Assembly (NCBI GenBank): GCA_022572335.1
Contig: JACZWD010000016.1
Location: 1 to 19,813, forward strand
DNA length: 19,813 bases
Direction: 5' to 3'
Origin: Pseudomonadota bacterium
GTDB taxonomy: Bacteria; Pseudomonadota; Alphaproteobacteria; Rhodospirillales; 2-02-FULL-58-16
Shown: positions 14,180 to 19,813 of the stretch, one piece after another
How the letters are laid out: the number at the start of each line of letters is the position of its first letter
Position numbering within the stretch: the stretch's first letter is position 1
Program-made: the position numbers and the translations under genes
The notes under the pieces: generated by a model
Told to the model about the DNA's origin: nothing
Database searches by the model: none
Seen by the model: only the letters and a program-made list of their open reading frames with translations

Positions 14180-14215
14180 CCGGCGGATTTTATGCGACTC
14201 CGCCGGGATGGGCAA
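14180..14215 (-). promoter_or_regulatory. Candidate sigma-70 promoter for sfsA, overlapped by an 8-bp inverted repeat
   Basis: On the reverse strand TTGCCC (14210-14215, 4 of 6) lies 17 bp from TAAAAT (14187-14192, 5 of 6). CCGGCGGA and TCCGCCGG (14199-14206 and 14180-14187) form a perfect inverted repeat straddling the -10 box. The repeat could be an operator or a weak terminator for pheA; no T-tract follows it. Confidence 0.42.
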
Positions 14216-14337
14216 GAAAGCGAAAATCCAACCCGCGCCCGGGGATGGGGGCCGGCCGGAGGCGTTGATCGCCGATGGCGACACGCCGCAAGGCCATGTC
14301 CGGCGCGCCCGGAGCGTCCGCCCGGCCGCTCAGGCGC

Positions 14338-15201
14338 CTATTTCCCGGCGGCCTCGCCGTGCAGGCGGTAGGGATGGGCCGGATAGACGCCGAGGATCTT
14401 CACCTCGTGCGAGAAGAACGCAAGGTCCTCCAGGGCCAGCGCCACGTTGCGGTCCTCGGGGTGGCCCTGGACGTCGGCATAGAACTGGGCGGCGATGAAA
14501 TTCCCCCCCACCAGGTAGCTTTCCAGCTTGGTCAGGTTGACGCCGTTGGTGGCGAATCCGCCCAGCGCCTTGTACAGCGCCGCCGGCACGTTGCGCACCC
14601 TGAACACCAGGCTGGTGATCAACCGGCCCGTCTTGGGATGGGGGATGACAGCCTCGCGGGCCATGATCAGGAACCGCGTCGTGTTGTGCTCGGCGTCCTC
14701 GATGTTGGCCCTGAGCGAGACCAGGCCGTCGATCTCGCCGGCCAGCTGCGAGGCGATGGCGGCCTGGGTCTTGTCGCCCCCGGCGGCGACCCCGGCCGCC
14801 GCCCCGGCGGTGTCGGCGTGCACCACCGGCTCCAGCCCCAGCTCGCGGATCAGGTCGCGGCACTGGCCGAGGGCATGGACGTGGCTGTGCACGTGGGTCA
14901 GGTCCTCCACCCGGGCCCCTTCAAGGGCCAACAGGTGGTGGTCCACCCGCTGGAAGTGCTCGGCGATGATGTGCAGCCCCGAACCGGGGAGCAGGTGGTG
15001 GATGTCGGCGACCCGCCCGGCCAGGGAATTGTCGATGGGAATCATCGCCAGCGCCGCCTTGCCCTCGTGCACGGCGGCGAAGGTGCCCTCGAAGTCGCGA
15101 CACGGAAGGGTCGTCATCTCGGGCCGCACGCTGCGGCAGGCCAGGTCCGAGTACGCGCCGGGGCCGCCCTGGAAGGCGATGGTCTTGTCGGGATCGGACA
15201 T
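14338..15201 (-). CDS. pheA: Prephenate dehydratase
   Basis: The 287-aa enzyme converts prephenate to phenylpyruvate in phenylalanine synthesis. FQGGPGAYSDLA (about 10-21) and IPIDNSLAGRV (54-64) are substrate-domain blocks. The catalytic Thr is in NTTRFLIM (TTRF at 174-177). The C-terminal ACT domain (about 195-280) is the phenylalanine-sensing part; its ligand loop reads NLTKLESYLVGG where enterobacterial enzymes have ESRP. There is no chorismate mutase domain, so this is the monofunctional form. The ATG at 15201 lies 21 nt after the kdsB stop, so the two are probably co-transcribed. Confidence 0.96.
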   Translation of the reverse strand: MSDPDKTIAFQGGPGAYSDLACRSVRPEMTTLPCRDFEGTFAAVHEGKAALAMIPIDNSLAGRVADIHHLLPGSGLHIIAEHFQRVDHHLLALEGARVEDLTHVHSHVHALGQCRDLIRELGLEPVVHADTAGAAAGVAAGGDKTQAAIASQLAGEIDGLVSLRANIEDAEHNTTRFLIMAREAVIPHPKTGRLITSLVFRVRNVPAALYKALGGFATNGVNLTKLESYLVGGNFIAAQFYADVQGHPEDRNVALALEDLAFFSHEVKILGVYPAHPYRLHGEAAGK

Positions 15202-15222
15202 GGGCGTCGCCGGTACTTGGGA

Positions 15223-15972
15223 TTACCCGCCCGGCGCCAGCATCGCGCGGGCGCGCTCGAGGTCGGCGGGAGTATCGACACCGAGGGGAACCGTGTCAAC
15301 GAGGGCAACGTCGATGCGCATGCCGTGTTCCAGGGCCCGCAGTTGCTCGAGCCCCTCGCGCTTCTCGAGCACCCCGGCCGGGAGGCCGACGAAGCGGGCC
15401 AGGGCCGGGCGGCGGAAGACGTAAAGCCCGATGTGATGGTAAAGCTCTCCCTCGCCGGAGGGAACGGTTGCCCGGCTGAAATACAACGCCCGCCCCACCG
15501 TGGCGCCGGGCTTCAGCGAGAGGACCGCCTTGACCACGCCTGCGTCGCCGCGCTCGCCCGCGTCGCGGATGACCGCGGCCAGGGTGGCGATGTCGACGGC
15601 GTCGTCCTCCAGGGCGCCGATGGCGGCGCCGATGGCGCCCGGCGTGATGGTCGGCAGATCCCCCTGGATGTTGACCACGGCGTCGTGGCGTTCGTCGGGG
15701 TCGACGGACCCGAGGGCCTCGAACACCCGGTCCGAGCCCGATTGGTGGTCCGCCCGGGTGAGCACGGCGCGCCCGCCGGCGGCGCGCACGGCCTCGGCGA
15801 TCCCGGCCTCGGCGCAGGCGACCACCACCGGCCCCACGTCGGCCTCCACGGCGCGGCGCCAGACGTGAACGATCATCGGCGTGCCGCAAATGTCGGCGAG
15901 CGGCTTGCCCGGCAGGCGGGTGGACGCCATGCGGGCGGGAATGATGACGATGGGATTGGCGGGCACGCTCAT
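15223..15972 (-). CDS. kdsB: 3-deoxy-manno-octulosonate cytidylyltransferase
   Basis: KdsB activates KDO with CTP to CMP-KDO for the inner core of lipopolysaccharide, which shows a Gram-negative envelope. The 249-aa product starts MSVPANPIVIIPARMASTRLPGKPLADI, the nucleotide-binding signature. ADHQSGSDRVFEAL and DAVVNIQGDLPTI (QGD in the catalytic region) follow, then YHHIGLYVFRRPALARF near 195-211. The ATG at 15972 is chosen because upstream sequence in the frame has no family resemblance. No strong Shine-Dalgarno is visible. A TATATG box at 16029-16034 on the reverse strand may be its -10. It is the first gene of the minus-strand housekeeping run. Confidence 0.96.
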   Translation of the reverse strand: MSVPANPIVIIPARMASTRLPGKPLADICGTPMIVHVWRRAVEADVGPVVVACAEAGIAEAVRAAGGRAVLTRADHQSGSDRVFEALGSVDPDERHDAVVNIQGDLPTITPGAIGAAIGALEDDAVDIATLAAVIRDAGERGDAGVVKAVLSLKPGATVGRALYFSRATVPSGEGELYHHIGLYVFRRPALARFVGLPAGVLEKREGLEQLRALEHGMRIDVALVDTVPLGVDTPADLERARAMLAPGG

Positions 15973-16072
15973 GGATCGGTGTCGTTTTACGCCTCGTTGA
16001 AGTGTCGGCGCGGGGCGCGCCGGCGCACCATATACCGCCGCGCCGTCCACGGAAAACAGGTTTCACCGACCA

Positions 16073-16232
16073 GTGGCCCCGCGGGGCGTCGGGAAGGCTT
16101 TCCGACCCGTCCTCCGCAGCAGCGGCGCTGCCGCTGCGGAGGGTGGATGGGCCGCCATCGCCTGCGCCTCCCCTCCTGCCGAGGAGTCGGGAAAAGCGAT
16201 CGTAGGGGTGCGCTTTAGCCGATGCAGGCCAC
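16073..16232 (-). repeat. Second, inverted copy of the GTGGCC-ended repeat element
   Basis: Read on the reverse strand, this 160-bp block follows 209-326 closely from GTGGCC to GGCCAC, including CGATCGCTTTTCCCG, CTCGGCAGGAGGGGAGGCG and TCGGAAAGCCTTCCCGACG. It is 42 bp longer because of an insert carrying the hairpin CCTCCGCAGC / GCTGCGGAGG (16111-16142). TA follows its right end (16233-16234) as in the first copy; the left flank has CA instead. It fills the gap between the divergent kdsB and cytochrome c genes. Confidence 0.75.
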
Positions 16233-16239
16233 TAGGCGA

Positions 16240-16278
16240 TTGAACGGGCCGGGACGTTGAGGCAAAATCCGTCCCGGC
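16240..16278 (+). promoter_or_regulatory. Candidate promoter of the cytochrome c gene with a 9-bp inverted repeat over the -10
   Basis: TTGAAC (16240-16245) and CAAAAT (16263-16268) are 17 bp apart. GCCGGGACG (16248-16256) and CGTCCCGGC (16270-16278) form a perfect inverted repeat enclosing the -10 box. The arrangement suits repressor binding. The start of the -35 box is only 8 bp from the end of the repeat element. Confidence 0.42.
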
Positions 16279-16357
16279 GGGGACACCCGGTGCCGCACCG
16301 TCCCCCACGGCAAACCGGCGCCCCGGCCCGACGCGGGGACCGAACGGGTATCGCTTG

Positions 16358-16933
16358 ATGAAATTTTCGTTCCTCCAGAAACTCGGCGCTACCTTGCTCA
16401 TAGTGGTATGGGTGGTGTGGGGCAGCATCACGGTCGGCAATTTATTGATACCCACCGAGGAACCGGAAGTGCCGGCGGCGCTCAAGTTGGTGAAAACGAG
16501 CCCGGCTCCGTCCGCTCCGGCCCCGTCCGCGCCGGCCCCGTCCGCGCCGGCTACTGGAACCGGCGGCCCATCGGGGGACGGGACGGTACTCGCCCTTCTC
16601 GCCTCGGCCGATGCCGGCGACGGCAAGAAGATCTTCAGGAAATGCAAGGCCTGCCACACCGCGGACAAGGGCGGCGCCCACAAGGTGGGTCCCAACCTGT
16701 GGGACGTGGTGGGGCGCGCCAAGGCCGGCGCCGCGGGCTACAGGTTCTCGCGCGTCCTGGCCGGCCTCGGCGGGGCGTGGACCTTCGCCGACCTGGACGC
16801 CTTCCTGGCCAGGCCCAAGACCTTCGCGCCGGGCACCAAGATGACGTTCAGGGGCGTCAAGAAGGCCGCCGACCGGGCCGCCGTCCTCTTGTACCTGCGT
16901 TCGCTCAGCGATTCACCCAAGCCCCTTCCATGA
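16358..16933 (+). CDS. Membrane-anchored class I cytochrome c (CycM/c552-like)
   Basis: The 191-aa product has an uncleaved N-terminal membrane anchor (about residues 8-30). A flexible linker follows, with three APSAP repeats from 15-bp tandem units (16511-16550). A c-type heme domain comes last: heme-binding CKACH at 96-100, KVGPNLWDVVGR, and the likely axial Met162 in PGTKMTF. This is the arrangement of the alphaproteobacterial membrane cytochrome that carries electrons from the bc1 complex to cytochrome oxidase on the periplasmic face. The ATG at 16358 is preferred over the TTG just before it; the upstream ribosome-binding site is weak. Its stop overlaps the next ATG (ATGA). Confidence 0.93.
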   Translation: MKFSFLQKLGATLLIVVWVVWGSITVGNLLIPTEEPEVPAALKLVKTSPAPSAPAPSAPAPSAPATGTGGPSGDGTVLALLASADAGDGKKIFRKCKACHTADKGGAHKVGPNLWDVVGRAKAGAAGYRFSRVLAGLGGAWTFADLDAFLARPKTFAPGTKMTFRGVKKAADRAAVLLYLRSLSDSPKPLP

Positions 16934-17724
16934 CCGGCTCGGCAACGCCGGGGGCCGGCGCACCCGCCTTCGCCGACGTGGCCGGACGCCTGGCCGACGC
17001 CGCGGCCCGGATCGCCATGAAATATTTCCGCCGGGACCTCGCCGTCGACGACAAGACGGACCTGAGCCCGGTCACCAGCGCCGACCGGGAGGCCGAGGCG
17101 GCCATGCGGGACATCCTCGGGGCCGCCTTCCCCGAGCACGGCATCTATGGCGAGGAGCTGGGCAAGGACCGCATCGACGCCGAATACGTGTGGGTGCTCG
17201 ACCCCATCGACGGCACCCAGTCCTTCGTCACCGGCAAGCCCCTGTTCGGCACCCTGATCGCGCTGACCCGGCTGGGCGTGCCGGTCCTCGGCGTCATCGA
17301 CGCGCCGGCCCTGAACGAACGCTGGTTAGGAATCGCCGGGCGGCCGACCACCTTCAACGGCGCCCCGGCGCGGGTGCGCGGGTGCGCCGAGCTGGGCCGG
17401 GCGTGGCTGTACGCCACCTCGCCGCAGATGTTCCCGGGCGGCGACTTCGACGCCTTCGAGCGCCTGCGCGGCCGGGTCCGGCGCGCGGTCTACGGCGCCG
17501 AGTGCTACGCCTACGGCCTGCTCGCCAGCGGCCACGTCGACCTGGTCGCGGAAGCGACCATGCAGCCCTATGACTTCCTCGCCCTGGCGCCCATCGTCGC
17601 CGGCGCCGGGGGCATCATCACCGACTGGCGCGGAGAACCCCTCACCCTCGGTTCCGGCGGCCGGGTCCTGGCCGCCGGGGACGCCCGCATCCATGGCGCG
17701 GCGCTGGAGGTCCTGGCCGGCTAA
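16930..17724 (+). CDS. hisN: Inositol-monophosphatase-family phosphatase, HisN-type histidinol-phosphatase
   Basis: The 264-aa product has the metal-site motifs of the IMPase family: GEELG at 74-78 and DPIDGTQSFVTGKP at 91-104. Near residue 215 it has QPYDFLALAPIVAGAGGIITDW, where inositol phosphatases usually read W-D. The DPIDGT-x-x-F-(I/V)-x-G and PYD(F/Y)-x-AL-x-P forms are typical of HisN, which makes histidinol from histidinol phosphate. Other sugar or nucleotide phosphatases of the family remain possible. The ATG at 16930 overlaps the cytochrome stop, so the two are translated together although the functions are unrelated. Confidence 0.88.
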   Translation: MTGSATPGAGAPAFADVAGRLADAAARIAMKYFRRDLAVDDKTDLSPVTSADREAEAAMRDILGAAFPEHGIYGEELGKDRIDAEYVWVLDPIDGTQSFVTGKPLFGTLIALTRLGVPVLGVIDAPALNERWLGIAGRPTTFNGAPARVRGCAELGRAWLYATSPQMFPGGDFDAFERLRGRVRRAVYGAECYAYGLLASGHVDLVAEATMQPYDFLALAPIVAGAGGIITDWRGEPLTLGSGGRVLAAGDARIHGAALEVLAG

Positions 17725-17760
17725 GGGGGATCACATCTGGGCGAGCAGGCGACGCGGTCC

Positions 17761-17787
17761 TTGAACCCGAGGCGGTGTCCATACAAT
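17761..17787 (+). promoter_or_regulatory. Weak candidate promoter for the yejA-like gene
   Basis: TTGAAC (17761-17766) is followed by TACAAT (17782-17787, 5 of 6) after a short 15-bp spacer, within the 103 bp between hisN and the binding-protein gene. The short spacing keeps confidence low; read-through from hisN is also possible. Confidence 0.3.
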
Positions 17788-17827
17788 ATCCCCGGGCGAC
17801 GCAAACACGCGAACGAACGGAGGGCTC

Positions 17828-19663
17828 ATGCGAGCGATCACCGCCGCGCTGGCCGGCATCGCGGCCCTGGCCGCCATCGGGCTCCACGGCGCCGGCGCCC
17901 AGGAGGTCAAGCCGCGCCACGCCATCGCCATGCACGGCGAGCCCAAATACGGGCCCGATTTCAAGTACTTCGACTACGTCAACCCGAACGCGCCGAAGGG
18001 CGGCGAGGTCAAGCTTGCGGCCATCGGCACGTTCGACAACCTCAACCCCTATATCCTGAAGGGCGTGGCGGCGGCGGGACTGGGGGGGCTGTTCGAGACC
18101 CTGCTCACCAACTCCGATGACGAGGCCTTCACCGAATACGGCCAACTGGCGGAATCCATCGAGATGCCCGAGGACCGCTCCTGGGTGGCGTTCACCTTGC
18201 GCAAGGAGGCGCGCTGGCACGACGGCAAGCCGGTGACCCCCGAGGACGTGATCTTCAGCCTGGAGATATTGAAGACCAAGGGGCAGCCCTTCTTCCGCTT
18301 CTACTTCGCCGACGTGAAGAAGGCCGAGAAGACGGGGCCGCGCACGGTGAAGTTCACCTTCTCGGGCGGCGAGAACCGCGAGCTGCCGTTGATCGTCGGC
18401 CAGATGCCCGTGCTGCCCAGGCACTTCTGGGAAGGGCGCCAGTTCGAAAAGACCATCTTGGAGCCGCCGCTGGGAAGCGGTCCGTACCGGATCAAGGCCT
18501 TCGAGCCCGGCCGCTCGATCACCTATGAACGGGTCAAGGACTACTGGGGCGCCGGGTTGCCGGTGAACAAGGGCCGGTTCAACTTCGACATCATCCGCTA
18601 CGACTATTACCGGGACACGACGGTGGCCCTGGAGGCCTTCAAGGGCGGCGAATACCACTTCCGCCAGGAAAACGTCTCCAAGGACTGGGCCACGGCGTAC
18701 AATTCGCCGGCGGTCAGGGCGAAGCTGATCAGGAAGGAGGAAATCCGCCACCAGCGGCCGACCGGCATGCAGGCTTTTGTTTTCAATACCCGCAAGCCCC
18801 TGTTCCGGGACCCGCGCGTGCGCCGGGCCTTGGCCCATGCCTTCGACTTCGAATGGACCAACAAGAACCTCTTCTTCGGCCAGTACACGCGCACGAAAAG
18901 CTACTTCTCCAATTCCGAGCTGGCGTCGACCGGCCTGCCGGGGCCCGACGAGCTGGAATTCCTCGAGCCCCTGCGCGGCCGGATCCCCGACGAGGTCTTC
19001 ACCAGGGCCTATGAGCCCCCGGCCACGGACGGCTCGGGCAACATCCGGGGTAATTTGCGCCAGGCGCTGAGGCTGCTCGAGGACGCCGGCTGGGTGATCG
19101 AGGAGGGCCGGCTGGTCGACGCCGAAACCGGCGCCCCGTTCACCTTCGAGATCCTGCTCAACCAGCCCACCTGGGAGCGCATCGCGCTGCCCTTCAGGCG
19201 CAACCTGAAGCGCCTGGGGATAGACGCCCGGGTGCGCACCGTGGACACCGCCCAGTACCAGAGACGCACCGAAGACTTCGATTTCGACATGATCGTCGAT
19301 GTCTTCGGCCAGTCCCTGTCGCCGGGCAACGAACAACGGGATCTGTGGGGCAGCGAAGCCGCCGACAGGCCGGGCAGCCGCAACACCATCGGCATCCGCA
19401 GCGACGCCATCGACACGCTCATCGACCTGGTGATCGCGGCGCCCGACCGCGAGAGCCTGACCGCCCGCACCCGGGCCCTGGACAGGGTGCTGCTGTGGGG
19501 CCATTACGTCATTCCCCATTGGCACATCCAGAGTTTCCGGGTCGCCTACTGGGACAGGTTCGGCCGCCCCGCGATCACGCCCAAATACAACCTCGGTTTC
19601 GATACCTGGTGGATCGACTCCGGCAAAAACGTGGCCCTTGTGGAACGGCGGAGAAACCTCTAG
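17828..19663 (+). CDS. yejA: YejA-like periplasmic peptide-binding protein of an ABC importer (SBP family 5)
   Basis: The 611-aa product has a Sec signal peptide (cut near AGA-QE at residues 24-25) and the full length of a family 5 solute-binding protein. HGEPKYGPDFKYFDYVNPNAPKGGEVKLA, GTFDNLNPYILKG, ARWHDGKPVTPEDVIFSLE, PLGSGPYRIK and YWGAGLPVNKGRFNFD follow the YejA pattern. YejA works with YejB, YejE and YejF in E. coli to import peptides such as microcin C. No lipobox is seen, so it is a free periplasmic protein. The ATG at 17828 has GGAGG 4 nt upstream. The permease genes yejB/E/F would be expected next, but only 150 bases and a palindromic repeat follow before the window ends. Confidence 0.92.
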   Translation: MRAITAALAGIAALAAIGLHGAGAQEVKPRHAIAMHGEPKYGPDFKYFDYVNPNAPKGGEVKLAAIGTFDNLNPYILKGVAAAGLGGLFETLLTNSDDEAFTEYGQLAESIEMPEDRSWVAFTLRKEARWHDGKPVTPEDVIFSLEILKTKGQPFFRFYFADVKKAEKTGPRTVKFTFSGGENRELPLIVGQMPVLPRHFWEGRQFEKTILEPPLGSGPYRIKAFEPGRSITYERVKDYWGAGLPVNKGRFNFDIIRYDYYRDTTVALEAFKGGEYHFRQENVSKDWATAYNSPAVRAKLIRKEEIRHQRPTGMQAFVFNTRKPLFRDPRVRRALAHAFDFEWTNKNLFFGQYTRTKSYFSNSELASTGLPGPDELEFLEPLRGRIPDEVFTRAYEPPATDGSGNIRGNLRQALRLLEDAGWVIEEGRLVDAETGAPFTFEILLNQPTWERIALPFRRNLKRLGIDARVRTVDTAQYQRRTEDFDFDMIVDVFGQSLSPGNEQRDLWGSEAADRPGSRNTIGIRSDAIDTLIDLVIAAPDRESLTARTRALDRVLLWGHYVIPHWHIQSFRVAYWDRFGRPAITPKYNLGFDTWWIDSGKNVALVERRRNL

Positions 19664-19727
19664 CCGGCCCGAGCGGAACGGGGCAGCCTTATACCAAGGG
19701 ACGCTGATCATGACCCGACGAGCCGGC

Positions 19728-19813
19728 TTACCAAGGTTTTCGGCCTTAAGCGTGCGCTGTGGCGATGCGGGGCATCGCGAAGCGTGCGCGACGCCGTCCG
19801 AAAGCCTTGGTAA
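19728..19813. repeat. 86-bp imperfect palindromic element at the window edge
   Basis: The outer arms TTACCAAGG and CCTTGGTAA match perfectly, and the match continues inward for about 16 bases with one change. The centre is the hairpin GCGATGC-GGG-GCATCGC (19762-19778). GCGTGCGC occurs as a direct repeat (19750-19757 and 19782-19789). It resembles a REP/MITE-type intergenic palindrome downstream of the yejA-like gene. The element may extend beyond the window. Confidence 0.6.

Noticed and set aside
14275..16218. 647-codon plus-strand frame over pheA and kdsB
   Set aside because: Antisense shadow of two firmly identified genes.
17642..19711. 689-codon minus-strand frame over yejA
   Set aside because: Antisense shadow; the plus strand encodes a complete signal-peptide-bearing binding protein.
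19710..19813. Frame starting at ATG 19710 and open to the window edge, possible next gene of a yej operon
   Set aside because: Most of it lies within the palindromic repeat and it does not resemble a YejB N-terminus.

Overview
The window is GC-rich chromosomal DNA from an alphaproteobacterium, most likely a Rhodospirillales-type lineage. A DUF1476 protein (the alphaproteobacterial F1-ATPase inhibitor zeta family), a membrane-anchored CycM-like cytochrome c, kdsB (Gram-negative LPS core) and closely packed housekeeping genes point there. Everything here rests on reading the sequence and on family knowledge; no database search was run.

Layout. 1-170: the start of an NRDE/TANGO2-family gene that runs off the left edge. 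206-488: a non-coding element with 36-bp terminal inverted repeats, which looks like an IS630-type MITE. 605-1087: a DUF1476 gene ending in a tandemly duplicated hairpin. 1088-2386 (-): purB, divergent from a bacterial acid-ceramidase-like Ntn hydrolase (2516-3517, +). 3525-8118 (-): a transport block of tctC, tctB, tctA (tripartite tricarboxylate transporter) followed by an MFS permease. Divergent from tctC is an L-aspartate dehydrogenase (8323-9147, +), which meets a convergent fatty-acyl/DmdB-like CoA ligase (9165-10808, -). 10809-11870: a sparse region with two overlapping microprotein genes (40 and 38 aa, each with one membrane segment), a hairpin-rich non-coding stretch and a 68-aa lipoprotein. 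11871-15972 (-): a housekeeping run in the transcription order kdsB, pheA, sfsA, map, radC. 16073-16232: a second, inverted copy of half of the first repeat element. 16358-17724 (+): cytochrome c and a HisN-type phosphatase, overlapping by ATGA. 17828-19663 (+): a YejA-like peptide-binding protein. 19728-19813: an 86-bp imperfect palindrome at the right edge.

How the genes fit together. Most of the window is core metabolism: purine (purB), phenylalanine (pheA), histidine (HisN), KDO activation (kdsB), N-terminal Met removal (map) and respiration (cytochrome c, DUF1476). The accessory part is the TTT transporter next to aspartate dehydrogenase. It suggests uptake and deamination of an amino-dicarboxylate or related acid, although the substrate cannot be read from the sequence. 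No CRISPR array, tRNA, rRNA or phage genes were seen. The least explained features are the microprotein pair with the hairpin-rich stretch beside it, the repeat elements, and several perfect inverted repeats at promoters.
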